Positions 12,405 to 24,542 of a DNA stretch of 64,000 nucleotides are shown here, in pieces; the stretch's first letter is position 1, and each line of letters begins with the position of its first letter. Both the position numbers and the translations under genes were made by a program. The DNA comes from Patiria miniata (taxonomy: Eukaryota > Echinodermata > Asteroidea > Valvatida > Asterinidae), in NCBI RefSeq assembly GCF_015706575.1, contig NW_024037058.1, positions 18,621,547-18,685,546 of the forward strand. The letters are read 5' to 3'. Below the pieces are notes generated by a model. The model was given only the letters and a program-made list of their open reading frames with translations. It was not told the origin of the DNA and searched no databases.

Positions 12405-12588
12405 AGAGACACAAACTCCTGCATCATATGCTACTGTGGCAGTGTGTCACTCAGAAAATCTCTTGGAAGCATAAAGGATTATTTGCTTCTCGTGCATTTC
12501 GTTCGTTTCTAATAATAACACCACTCAAAAGCCAAAGAAAAATGTAAAAAACAAAAACTAAACTGTTGAAGTTTCAGTGCAGTGGATG

Positions 12589-12803
12589 AGGCAAAAAAAT
12601 TTAAAAAATTCTGCTTCCAGTTACCCTACCTACCTTGGTTTGACAGCCCCTACCTTAATTTTGTTTTTGGGAAAAATGAGGAAAAATCCCCGAAAACCAT
12701 ATGATCGTACACTAACAATTTGCCAAAAAAAACCCCCAAATAGGCTAATTTTCCCACTTACCTACCCTATGTTCAAATGCCATGTAATCGGAAGCAGAAC
12801 ACT
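12589..12803 (+). mobile_element. MITE (tgacagcccctacc family), copy 2, in the optineurin-like 3'UTR
   Basis: Ends attctgcttccag and ggaagcagaac are inverted. The interior matches the copy at 8113-8380 (tgacagcccctacct, aaaatgaggaaaaa, catgtaatcg). It lies between the stop codon at 12404 and the AATAAA at 12872, so it is probably transcribed as part of the 3' untranslated region. Confidence 0.7.
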
Positions 12804-12871
12804 TTTCAGAAAAGTGGAAAAATGCGTCTTGTTTGTGATACGTGGCTCTGTAGGATATTTTTGTTAAAGGA

Positions 12872-12877
12872 AATAAA
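12872..12877 (+). terminator. Putative poly(A) signal of the optineurin-like gene
   Basis: AATAAA lies 468 bases after the stop codon and is the first canonical hexamer downstream of it on the plus strand. Confidence 0.55.
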
Positions 12878-12904
12878 GTCCGAAATTGCAATAGGTCTGA
12901 TTTT

Positions 12905-13664
12905 CATCTCCTGAATATGAGGTCACAACGATGTAAGTATGGAACCAGACGAAGATATGTCACGGTAAAATTTTTAAATCTCAAAAACATTCACTGTTCG
13001 TTCGTTGCAGTGCCAGTACAACAGCAAAAACAATCGGGGACCGTTCACGATCAAATATACACTGCCAAATAGTGGTGGCACCAGACTCTAAAATTTGGGG
13101 GGCAATTGGGAGGCAAGGAAATATTTTTTGGGGGCAGTCAAAATTAAATCTGATGATATCCAAAATCTAAGGGGATAGTAAGAAAATTGACGTTGACTGC
13201 ACACTATCTGTGGCGGTATAAATGCATGTGTGGCGTGTTTTTGTCTACCAAAGTACCGTACCAATGTTTATAATGCTTTCATTGGCCCAAAATGTGTCCA
13301 CAGAACCAATGATTCATTCTCTATCTTCAACTTGTTATGAATCTTAACAGCAAAGAAAATAAATAAATATAATTAATCTATTTGTAGATAAAAGTGTTGG
13401 CGGAAAACTGGGCAAATCCCCCCTCTCTAACAGTGGCACATCAATTTTCTTCTCATAATTGGAATCAAACCTAACAAATCAGAAGACTTGAAAGATTTAC
13501 CAAATTTACAACGTATCTTGTTTTGAATGTTGAATGTCCTAACAATGCTCTAACATATTTTTTTGTCAGTAAAAAGCTCATCGAAGCTTACAAGATGGAA
13601 TATTGTGCATATTTAGTAGTGTATTCTGTAGAAAGAATCTCAAACAGTATATGTGAAAAGTACT
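12905..13664. other. Intergenic stretch with no recognisable feature
   Basis: No coding frame with motif or splice support on either strand. The sequence is AT-rich with no clear repeat ends. Confidence 0.4.
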
Positions 13665-13957
13665 AGTCGGAGAGCGCTGTGGCCCAATGGTTACAGTGTA
13701 ATTGTCTCATGTGCTGTGGTACATGGGTTCAAACCCTGACGGGGAACATGGTGCTTGTGTTCTTGGGCAAGACACTTTACTACAATTGCCTCCCCCCCCA
13801 CCCAGGAGTACAAATGGGTAGAGAGCAGAATCAGCAGATTGCGCTGATCTTGAGCTGCATGGCCTGATGCACAGGGGTAATAACTGTGAAGTGTTTCAAG
13901 ACCTTTGATATAAAGTGCTATATAAGTACCACTTTGTAATTATTATTATTATTATTT
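13665..13957 (+). mobile_element. tRNA-derived SINE
   Basis: A tRNA-like head has an A box (tggcccaatgg, about 13680-13690) and a B box (ggttcaaaccc, 13726-13736). The body reads cttgggcaagacacttta and acccaggagtacaaatgggta, a module found in many marine invertebrate SINEs. The tail is aagtgctatataagtacc followed by (ATT)n. The same body and tail occur at 42421-42846. Confidence 0.85.
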
Positions 13958-14204
13958 AGATGAAATGTAAAATACTACTTACCCTAATTTACCACTCCGC
14001 ATATACATGCATGAGCATTTCTTTTTTTTTCTTGGCATGTAAAACTGTAATTATATTAATTACAACCATAGATATGCTAGTCTGATTGACGAAAATGTCA
14101 TAATGTTATTATTAAATGGACTGTACATATGTTTATCATACTACATTCAGTGTTAGTAATGGGTTATTAATTTGCATCTGCATATAAAAACTAAACTACG
14201 GCCA

Positions 14205-14480
14205 AATAATAGGACAAAATGTAAGATTGCAAATTTTGTTTTTGCTTAAGAAGGAATTTTTGTGATTTTACCCTCTTATGCAGGAATTCCATTGGTAACA
14301 TTTTTTTCGATGTACCGTGTGGCGGCCATCTTGGATTTCAAAATGTTGTACAAGGTTTATTTTGCTGACAAACCCCGATGTTTTTGATACAAAGAAATCT
14401 TACAAAAACTCACACTATTAATGACGTACTACCAATGGATGGCAGCCATCTTGGATATATTTTGCTGCTTTAAATCACGA
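14205..14480 (+). repeat. Left arm of a long inverted repeat
   Basis: This block matches the reverse complement of 16398-16725. Shared marks are ggaattccattg, ccgtgtggcggcc / accatgtggtggcc, and accaatggatgg + cagcc / cggcc. The arms enclose about 1.9 kb that includes a dead retroelement. They may be the termini of a DNA transposon or two opposed copies of a dispersed repeat. A related gcggccattttga motif recurs near 47718 and 47793. Confidence 0.7.
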
Positions 14481-14813
14481 AAGCTAACTGGAAAGACTAC
14501 GCTGACGATCTTAATGCCGCAATAATTCAACATTGAAGCGTCCCTGCGAATTATGACACATTTATAGAGCTGGTATAGAAGACGGCAAAAGAGAACATAC
14601 CTCTAAGCTTTTTCGTGTCGCATGGCGTAACATCTGAGACTGTTGATCTCTACATGACATGGAATATAAACAACTATTCAGGACCGACTCCTTTGATGAC
14701 AACACTATTCTTGCAAAAAAAGAGTCTTATTTCAGCCATATCGAAGCGGTACCAGCATTTATGGCAAAATCTTGTTGAGACCGCTGATATGACCCACAAC
14801 AGTAAGAAAAGTT

Positions 14814-16270
14814 TTGGGCGTTTTCCGTAAACCGAGCAATTACATGTACCTAACTAAAGCAGATCAACACTACAGTACCAAGTTGTACGCCCGATGCTTC
14901 TCAATGGTAAATGTCCTTCTAGCACAAAGCAGCCAAGTCCTCAACTTAACTGTGAGTACTGCAAAGATGATCGAGGATTTACAAAGCCATTCTCTATGGA
15001 AGAAGTTGTTACCAGCATCAATACCCCTGACACCTGGCCTTGATGACATCTTCACAGAGCAGTTCAAGCAGTTTGGACAACAGACCTGTGAATGGCTGTA
15101 TTCCAGTTCTACAACTCTTGTGAGACCACTCGGGAAAATACCAAAGATGTGGAGAAACACCAGAGTGATAGCCCAGACCATTGAAAGACTAAGCACCTGC
15201 AACAAAATCCTCCGAAAGCTTACCAGCTCAAAATGGGGAGAAAGTCCATCAACCCTGCGAACAACAGCTCTGGCTCTCATCTGCTCCTATGCTGCTGAAT
15301 GTGCCTGCCCAACTTGGGAAAGATCAGCTCATGCTGATGAAATTGGACCCAATCTTCAAGGACAGCTGCCGATGTGTAACTGGATGTCTGAAACCAACCA
15401 ACATCAGAGATGTGTACTTGCTAGCTGGGATAGCCCCACTTGATATCAGAAGAGTGGTAGCTAGCAAAGCCGAGTGGCAGAGACAACTTGAAGCCATGGA
15501 TGATAGACACCCTCTCCATGGTCAAACCACGGCCGCCAGCAGATTGAGGAAGATCAAGGAAGAGCTTCCTTAGCAGCACACAACCACTTGGGACAACCAA
15601 AGAACCAGCTAGACTTGAAATGTGGAAGGAGACACTAAATACCACCCAACCCAATCCAAATACGGGCATACCACCACCTGAGATACTACCTCCTGGAGGC
15701 AAGGAACATGACAAAGATGGCAATGCCTCAACTGCCTCCTCACTGGCGTCAGTTGCTGGAGAGTTCTATGTCCAACTGGGGCCTCTACAGAGTGTCATGG
15801 CCTAGCGGTTAAGAGCACCGGACTCATGCTCTGGTGTTTCAGAGGCAACAGTGGCGTGCGTTCGAGCCCGCCGGTGGACACTTCGCCTTTAGCAAGGCAC
15901 ATAACCATTATTGCTTCGTCCTTCAGATGGGACGTAAAGCCGTAGGTCCCGTGTGTTGTGGAATACAATGCACGTAAAAGAACCCAGTGACACTTATCGC
16001 TAAGAGAAGGGGTCTGCCCCGGTGTTTCTGGCCTCCTGTGTAAACTCCCACACAGAGTAATAGGAGAAAAACCAACCAAGAACCAAGAACAAGCTGCTAA
16101 TGTGGCACCAAACAAGTTGTTTGCTTGAGAGTTTGTATATGTCCAACTGGGGCTTCTACATCGGGCCAACAAGCTGGGAATGTGGTCTGAAACCCCTAAC
16201 AAAACAGCACGTGCTTCAGTGCCCACTACTTCCGTATATATCTTGATAAAATCTGCTCCACTGAGGACCT
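14814..16270 (+). pseudogene. Decayed non-LTR retrotransposon reverse-transcriptase fragment
   Basis: Two open frames, 14814-15443 and 15289-15573, read as one protein broken by a frameshift near 15345. Recognisable pieces are the segment before the RT core (LGKIPKMWRNTRVIA) and the C-terminal part (CNKILRKL, TLRTTALALICSYAAE, CRCVTGCLKPTNI, YLLAGIAPLDIRR). RVIA runs straight into the C-terminal part, so the catalytic core with its YxDD motif is deleted. After a SINE insertion the frame resumes near 16140 with CGLKPLTKQHVLQCPLLP, a terminal zinc-knuckle-like motif. No active enzyme can be made from it. Confidence 0.8.
15789..16125 (+). mobile_element. tRNA-derived SINE inserted in the retroelement
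   Basis: The head (tggcctagcggttaagagc) resembles a tRNA A-box arm, and gcgttcgagcccg near 15858-15870 is a B box. The body cttcgtccttcagatgggac followed by gtaaagccgtaggtcccg is a module I associate with echinoderm and amphioxus SINEs. On both sides lies a copy of gagagtt...tgtccaactggggc.tctac, about 30 bases, consistent with a long, diverged target-site duplication. Confidence 0.75.
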
Positions 16271-16397
16271 GGCCCAAAACACAATTTGGTTAAGAAATAT
16301 GTAATACACATGTGTTTTGTGTATTAGGACATGGTAAAAAAAGAATCCTTACTCCAGGCAAGTTTACAGGGACCTTACTGGGGCCCCAAGTTATTGA

Positions 16398-16725
16398 GCA
16401 AAATCAATCTAAAAATTGTGGCCATTTTTGAAATATTTTTACGTTGGCCGCCATCCATTGGTAATACGTCACTAATAGTGTGTTATATTTCTTTGGATCA
16501 AAAATACGGCATTTGTCACCAAATGAACTTAAGATGGCTTTCATAATCGAACTTATTGAGCAAAATAGGTCTAAAAAAGGCAACCATTTTTTAAATTGAA
16601 GACGGCCACCACATGGTGCATCGAGAAAACAAAATATTATCAATGGAATTCCTGCTTAGGAAGATATCTACCCAAAAGTCACAAAAAATCCTTCTTTAGC
16701 AAAAAAAACCCCAAACATTTCGTCC
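16398..16725 (-). repeat. Right arm of a long inverted repeat
   Basis: Reverse-complement partner of 14205-14480; shared blocks include gccatccattggtaatacgt and caatggaattcctgc. The identity is clearly imperfect, so the pair is old. Confidence 0.7.
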
Positions 16726-17524
16726 TTTACTAAAAATTATTGGTTGTGAAATATTTGCTTATAAAATTGTAGCTATTGGCCTTATCACATCATTATATAT
16801 ATTTACATTTTCACTCTTTAACAGTATTTCTGGCAAGAAATGGAGTAGCCTTTCAAGTTTTTCTCCTTTATATCGTTCATGTTCAGAAATAAGTTTATCG
16901 TAGATAACAAAGAAATGTCCCTATTCATACATTTTTCGTCTTATATATTTTTTGAAAGTAGTATCTTGGACATCAGTTATTCAGAAATGCAAATGGATAC
17001 ACAGAAAATTAATTTTTTTTTTGTAGCCTTGCAGAAATGAGCATTAAGAATTATTTCTTAAGCGGGAAGACATTAAAAAATAAATTAGTCAAAGTGGAAC
17101 AATGTACAACAATTGTAAAAGTATACCCTTTCAGAAAATGTTATCTAAGGGTCATTCTACATTATATAATTATTCTTCTTTGGAATGTATATATTGGATT
17201 AAACACTTAAGTTTGTGATGTTTCGAACTGCAATATTTTGAAAATTTTGTCGACAAGGACTCTTTATTTAAAAGTTACCTTATATTCTCCAAACTGTCTT
17301 AAAACTCAGATGTACGAAGATTCAGAATGTAAATATTTTCCAATTTTTTTTTAAATGTTTTTTTGGGGGAGGACTTTAGGACTTGTATTCCTCAACAAAA
17401 TATCTGTAGCCAGAGTTTATTAGTTCTACAGTAGTTCAGAATTTGGCAAACAAATGTTGGCTTATTTAAATCCAAATAGCACTGCTCACCTTTAAATTAA
17501 GAATTTCCTGAGCAAAGTTAACAC

Positions 17525-17958
17525 TAGGGGTGTGCATTTATGGGTAGAAGGGGAACTGGGTACCCGATTGAAAAAAATACGGGTAACCGGGTACCCGTTA
17601 AAGAAACCTAACCCCAAAATTCAAATCTTGGAAGTTGCTGTTCAGATTGTGTGTTAAAGGTTTGCACGATAATACTACCACATTGGTGCGTCAATACAGC
17701 TCAGCAAGATACAAATGTGTTAAGTGAGCTTTATAGCTTTCTGGTGAAAAATGCAACAGCCGCGAAGTTTTTCATGTAGCCTGGATTTCATTTTCGAAAA
17801 TTCCTCACAAATGACATTCAAAAGCTTTCTTTTTCACTGTCCGAGAAGTTACTAAGTAATTTATAAAGTTGGTTATGGGTACCTGATGCCATAAAGTGGA
17901 GCCGGTTCCCGACATCAGCGGTTGGGTACTCGGGTACCAGTTACGATGCACAACCCTA
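17525..17958 (+). mobile_element. hAT-like MITE, copy 2
   Basis: Same ends as 4354-4727 (taggggtgtgca and tgcacaacccta) and the same internal blocks (gggtacccgttaaag, acaaatgacattcaaaa, gacatcagcggttggg). Flanks gttaacac and atttacac are a possible degenerate 8-bp duplication. Confidence 0.75.
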
Positions 17959-19185
17959 TAATTTACACAGAATTTCATTTGGGGTACATCATATACATGG
18001 GCCTTATTCTCTTTACATGGAGTACTGTACATAAATTGTGAATGTTCATACACGAATATGATCCTGCATCCAGTGATGCGATGTGCTGTGAAAAGTTTGA
18101 GCTCCTGAGAACTCCATGCAAAATCATTGAAATCGGAACGTCCACATTGCACTATAAACTATGACGACCTTTTTTGTAGGAATTGTACATAAATATTGTC
18201 TACGACATGAATAATTCGGAGACCTTTGTTTAATGTTGCTTAAAAAAGTGCTAATTCTTTCTTTAAACATGCTGTGATAAGTAAGATAGATGTAACATAG
18301 TATCTTTTCAATGTTGTGTAATGGATTTTGTGTTGGGACAAAGTAGATGGATACCTCAAATGAAAAAGGTTAATTTTACTCTCTCAAGTAATTGAGTAAC
18401 CTTTCTGTAATTTGAGGTACTTTTTAAGACACTTCAAATGTGTTGCTGTCTGTAATAAATGGGCCAATAGTAATATCAAAACAAAAGTCAAACTCTGTGT
18501 GCTATTGTCATCTAAATTTTTGTGCAAGCAATTGTGGTTCAAGCTTTTGTTCCACACTTTATTTTTTTCAAATTTGACATCTCGGCCTATATACAATTGG
18601 CCAAAGCTGAAGAGTGCATTATTGGCAACTCCAAAATGCCAATAAATCTTGGGACTTGATTTCTCTCAGGAGGAAATTTGCACTGCACCATGGCTGCGTC
18701 GCACTCAATAAAACCAAAATTGCTACGCCTCTTCCTGTCAGTGTCCGACAGGTTTTTCATTTTGACCACTTGCGGAGGATGCGAAGTGACTACCGAAGCG
18801 GGGGATGCTTGTCTCCGTAATGTCTCATGTTAAAGAGGGAGTAAGATGTGATTAATGTTTTCCCATCAAAGGTCCACTAGCCGACTTGATTTAGTAGAGA
18901 GGGAATCCCTTAAATAAAGACCGGAGAAAATACACGTGTTGCCTGGAGATTTCTTCCTTGAATCCCTTATTGTGACTAATTGGTTTTTGTAGGTTCTGCT
19001 TCCTACAAAATTAAAATCAGATACGTAGATTTTGTGTGGATGCATACATTCGCCAACTCACACATGTACATACCCTTGAAATCTTCGTGTTACATTTGAT
19101 TCATGTTGGGGTGAACAAACGAGAATATTAGATATTGCCTACATTAGGTTTACTTCTCCAGAAGGATATTTTGGGGGTTTTATTG

Positions 19186-19334
19186 GGGTCTACCCGATGT
19201 TCCCCAACACCGATGTTCACCACTACTGATGTTCCCTGAAATCCTTAGGATTAGGGTTAGGGTTATAGGGTATGGGATTTCGGGGAACATCGGTAATGGG
19301 GAACATCGGTATTGAGGAACATAGGTATGCACCC
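19186..19334 (+). mobile_element. Short mobile minisatellite element, copy 1 (gatgttcccc family)
   Basis: The left end gggtctacccgatgttcccc and right end ggtatgcaccc are related to those at 43893-44136, and ttttatt occurs on both sides as a probable 7-bp target duplication. The middle carries ccttaggattagggttaggg, with telomere-like TTAGGG units. Only about four gatgttccc-type units are present here. Confidence 0.7.
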
Positions 19335-19339
19335 ATTTT

Positions 19340-22300
19340 ATTACCTCCGTTGAGAAGATTATGTTTTCATTAGATTTGGTTAGTTGGTTGTTTGGTTGGT
19401 TGATCTGTTAACAAGATAACTCAACAAAATATGAACGGTTTTTCATGAAAGTTTTTTTAAGGGTGGTCCTTGGTAAAAGTACAAATGGATTAGATTTTGG
19501 AAGTGATCCAGATCTGGGTCTGGAAGGTAGGGCCAGATTCCAAAATTTTGGCTTTTAACCCCTTCACGCCGGGATTATCATGCCTCACTTTACTGGCTTA
19601 CACGCATGACTGCACAGCGGCCTTTGTCCGGTAGCAGCTACATGGCCCACAGGCTGCACATAACACCACAATTAAGGCTTAAACAACATACATGTAACAG
19701 GACCATTTAGCAGAAAGCAGCCAACGTTGCCATTTTTGATAAATTCAGAAGCAATCCTGTTGACATTTTAAATGTGCAATAAAATATGGAAGTCCAGCTA
19801 GTGGATATGCAAGTATTTCTTTTGGGTGTACTCACAATATGGCGGGGAATTGTTCAGACTTGGTGAGGTTTGCACTCTCTGAGTGCTTTCTAGTTCATTA
19901 TTTGTTTAGCGTAGTGAATTCACTGAACATGTGTTTGTATATTCACATTTTGTCTTTCCATACCAGGAAAAAGAAGAGGAAGTTGCCACAGGGATTTATA
20001 ATAGAAAATAATTTTTCAGAGTTCCATTTATTCAATGATCAGGTGATTTTACCACTTCCTGTTTAAAAATTAAAAGGAAAAATAGGGGCAAAACTATTAC
20101 ATGTACACCTAAAATTTCTTTGAAAATTTACAAGGAGTTTTACTGAGAAGAGAGCTCGAAATTGAATGAATATTCTATGCTTATACTGCTGAATATATCA
20201 TGTTACTTGGAGTTCTAGTTCTCGGAGAGATGAAGGCTTAAAGTTTTCTATCCTGTGTTTGATGGGTGCTTAAAATTAAAAGGACCAAATTTAAATAAAT
20301 TCCACTTTCAAAGTGGATGATAATTTTTTAAATAGTCAAAACCTTGACCATGGGTTTAAGTGTCAGTAAGGCAATATTGCTGTTAATCCTTTGGGTTATT
20401 GTCTTGGCTTTTGGTGATGAAAACAGTCACAAGACTTGAAGATCACAGGGAAATGTATCCTCAGTCCTAAACAATTTATATAGGTAATAACTGCCCCTAA
20501 AGAAGCATATTATCAAAAATCGATCATAAAAAATCAACTTTATCATTTGCTCGATTTTAATTCAACAAGGAAAGAAAATGAAAATGCTACAGAACACTGA
20601 AACAACCGGAAGTTTATCAGATCAGCGGAACTACAGTTACCGCCAAAACATACTATCGTCACAATCAAAGTACAGTTCCCGCCCCAATGATCAAAGTTCA
20701 GCCTTTGTATGAGCACACATGGCACACAAATTTGTCCCGATCTGGTGGGGTACGGTACATTGAAAAATAGGTCTTCACCTCTGGGGTGGCCATGGCAGAC
20801 AACAAAAATAGTTGTTGACTCTACCTTGGTGACTAAACTGATGGTTTAGGCGTGATGGAAATGAACTTTTTCGTGCGGTGATTAATCTCCATGTGGGATG
20901 TGGTTACACCAGGACTATGTATACATCAAGCTTACCGCATGCTGTGTGGATGGGATTGTCATAAGAATTAACAGATTTCCTGGTATGTTTCAACAAAATG
21001 TAAGTTAATTTTGATTTTTTTTCTTCTGTGTAATATTAGTATACCAGAAGGCAAAATTTGTTACTAGTGCTTATGTAGGCCTACATAATTATATGGTTTT
21101 TTTTCCAATTTGGTGAAAAGATATGAAGTTGTTAAAGTTCAAACAATGTGAACTGTACATTTATTAAGAACCACTCTACCATATTATTGGATGAATATTA
21201 ACAGATTGTCTGGTTTTGAACTGAGTATTTAGGAAAAGCACTTGCATATTTCACAGACACAACTTGAAGTTGGGAAAAATAAATTCAGCAAGAACGAATT
21301 GGAATCATTTTTAAGGGCCTAAATGAATTACCAAATGTCACTGATTCTCAAAAAGATTTGGTGATAAACAATTAGGGTTAAACTTGATAGTTCATAATAT
21401 CTTTACCAATAAAAGGAAAATGGTCTTGAATCAGATGTGATTCTATGGGGTCTTCTACCAATCAAAAGCTCCCTTATAGTTCCCATAATCTTTGCACTAA
21501 CCCTAGTTATGATACTTTTCCCCTAATTCTTACAATCCCAAAGATTTGAGGTCTAGAGCTGTTAATATTTGTCAAGGAAACTCAGAAAGTTTGGTGCCAT
21601 GCTTTTTTGCCTTTCATTGCAAAGTCCTTTCATTGCAAAGTACATTCCCCCCCCCAAAAAAAAACTTAAATGAAACTGTTACCTTATAAAAAATTGCTTT
21701 TCAAAAATTACTTTTTCAAAAAGGGTTCTTTTCAAATGAAAACAAGAACTCTTGTTGCCCTAGTAAAATGAAAATTATTTTGTTCTTTTGTAAATTCTGT
21801 CATGTTTATATCAATATCAGTCTTTCACTGACTTATATTTGATTCCACTGAACAAACATCAGACAAAGGCAAACATATGAATATTTTTTTCAAAGTAAAT
21901 ATTTCGATTTTGACTCAGGGTCTGAGCAGATGATCAATTCATAATAAAACAAGATCTGGCATGTTTTGGCATCACTAAAATGTCTGGATGTTGAAAAAAA
22001 ATCCATGACAGAGAACATTTAAAATGTGGACATGGTCTGTGATTATGGGTGCACCCCGGTATATAAATTCCCATAGACACCTATGATAAATTCCCTTAAA
22101 ATCAAAATTATTTTTTAAAAATACTCAGAACTCTCACAGTTGTTCAGGCTGCACAGAAAAATGATGATCAACATGTCATCTTTCATTTTCTATTCAATTT
22201 TTGGTGCATTGACCCATTATTTTTTTGAGAAATTCTCCGCCAAAGAAGACGACCCCTAAAACGAATATTTCCCAAACTGGCAAAGTAGCCATTTTGAATA

Positions 22301-22920
22301 AGGATCCCTCCTCAACATGGCTAAATAGTGCCACTTTCGGACCCAATTGCATCCACAATGTTTAGAATTGGAAGCCCCGAGTCCTGGCCAGAGGTACTGT
22401 GCCATATGTCTTCAATTCCCCAATTCCATGGCTCCCAGAACTCTCTTATATAACAATTTGAGTGTATAACTTTTAAGCCCCTGTGACATATCCAAGACAA
22501 AAGACCAAGACCCCGCCAAGCCCATGAGATTTAAAAATTTCTTGAAAATCATACCAAATACGTAGGAAATGTGGCACCAAATTCAAATTTCTGTGATATC
22601 ATCCCGAATATTACGACTCCGAAACGACCTTGAACCGAATATTACGACTTCGCTACGACTTGGATCCGTTTAATTAAATTTGTTCACGACTGAGTCCCGA
22701 TCTTGTTACAATATAACAGACAGTGCTCTCACAGAGTACCGACACAACCGAAAAAAATTTAACCGAACAAAATAAAGTGTTTGACCCCAGTGACCCCATG
22801 ATGATCTTTGACCCCAGTTTTGGTCACGTGATATGTTGGGGCTGGGCTACTGATACTATTGACAAAGTTTGGTTGAAATCGGTCAAAATATGTATAATAG
22901 ACAATGTCAACGTTTGTTAC
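19340..22920. other. Intergenic stretch with no supported gene
   Basis: About 3.6 kb of AT-rich sequence. No open frame shows a recognisable domain, and I see no clear element termini. It probably holds old, unrecognisable repeats. Confidence 0.4.
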
Positions 22921-22921
22921 A

Positions 22922-22956
22922 AACTAACCAACTAACTAACTAACTAACTAACTAAC
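22922..22956 (+). repeat. (AACT)n microsatellite
   Basis: Roughly eight tandem aact units, two of them variant (aacc). Confidence 0.9.
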
Positions 22957-23711
22957 GGAGAGACATGATGATTTGTTGAGCTGCTATATCTCACACCTAA
23001 AAACAGAACAGAAAACAGAGTCAATAAAGAGAGAAATTCTTCAAAGGAGGTGGATCAGACTGTTTTTATTGTTTTGGCAAATCAACAATAATTATGATTC
23101 TCCAAATCATGAAAAAGAGTAAAAATGACTACCGGTATATCCAACTCTCATTTGCTTTCCTTGTCAAATTATATCCTCCATCCAATTTTTCATTTTGATG
23201 TAATTTGGTTAAATTAGGTGGATTTGTTTATGCACCATTAGATTGTCATCAAAGGTCACGAACAGTCCAGTCGACTCCATCATGGCTGTTGTGTCATCTC
23301 GCAGAGCTTTTACGATGACGGGTTATTTGAACAAAAATTTACAAATTACTTCTGGGCACGCGCACTTTGGTAATTGATGTGCACTAACCAGTGAAGTATT
23401 TTGATGCACGCAATCCATAACTACTGTTGAGTACTTAATAAATAATTATTAAAATTACTTTTGATGGACTAAATATGAATACATCGATCAAGGTTAAGTG
23501 TGTTTGCTACCAACTAAAGGTAAAGTGATTGATATCTTTGATGACTAACATTTACCAAGAAGGAGGAAATATCGGTTTTCCCAACCAAATTCATCAGAAT
23601 TGTAGCAAGATTAAAGGCAGCATCTTTTTTGAATCAAACACTAAACAATGAATGATAAACAGTGTGATAAACATATATTTTTGAGGAATTCAAATATTAA
23701 CTCCTAATACG

Positions 23712-24488
23712 TTTTTAAAGGACCCATGACATGGATTTTACTTGGGAACATAATTAGTGCAACTTTCTACTTCTCTTAAATGTATGAAAACTATTTGACA
23801 TCTCTTTTTGGTTAATCTTTATTGAAATATGTACTTTAAAACATTTAAAATTGCCCATGCTTTTCTTGACAAATGAGGGCGCTGTTGCTGTGATGTCACT
23901 TCAGGAAGACACTGCTCAGATTAGGGGTTTTCTGTTCAAATTTTGAACCCAAAATTTTCTCACTGAAAACATATGTGAGAAAAGTTGGCTAATTTTTATT
24001 GAAATATGTACTTTAAAACATTTAAAATTGCCCATGCTTTTCTTGACAAATGAGGGCGCTGTTGCTGTGATGTCACTTCAGGAAGACACTGCTCAGATTA
24101 GGAGTTTTCTGTTCAAATTGTGAACCCCAAAATTTGCTCACTGAAAACATATGCGAGAAAATTTAAGTTTGCTGAATGGCTTACTGTCAGGTATTGAAAC
24201 AACCACGGTAGGGAGGGAATCCCCACAGAAAAGAACATTTCCAAAATATCCAAAATTCTGGCCACTTTTGGCGCCGAAATAGCTGTAACATTGGCGTGTT
24301 CTGCCTGAAATGACATCGCACTTTTGCTTGTGAATATGGAAATCTGCATTAGCATAAAAACCAAAAAGTCACTGAATTTGCCCTTACAAATGCTTAAAAG
24401 AAAACTGAAAATAAAATTAAATGGGACTCAAAGGTGCATTTTTAGGGACTGCATAAAAAAAAATCCATTTACACGGGCCTTTTAAAAA
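23712..24488. mobile_element. MITE with an internal 177-bp tandem duplication
   Basis: Inverted ends tttttaaaggacccatgaca and the complement of tgtttttaaaaggcccgtgt define the element. Inside, 23811-23987 is repeated at 23988-24164 with few differences (marks gaaatatgtactttaaaaca and aatgagggcgctgttgctgt). An opposite-strand copy at 62660-63154 has only one such unit and lacks the second terminus. It lies just downstream of the ATP23 stop codon and may be in its 3'UTR. Confidence 0.8.
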
Positions 24489-24542
24489 CAGCAAGAACTC
24501 TATGATTGCAACATTTCCTATTGAGAGTATTGTGACAACTGG

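Noticed and set aside
14870..15280. 136-codon minus-strand frame
   Set aside because: Shadow of the decayed reverse-transcriptase fragment on the plus strand.
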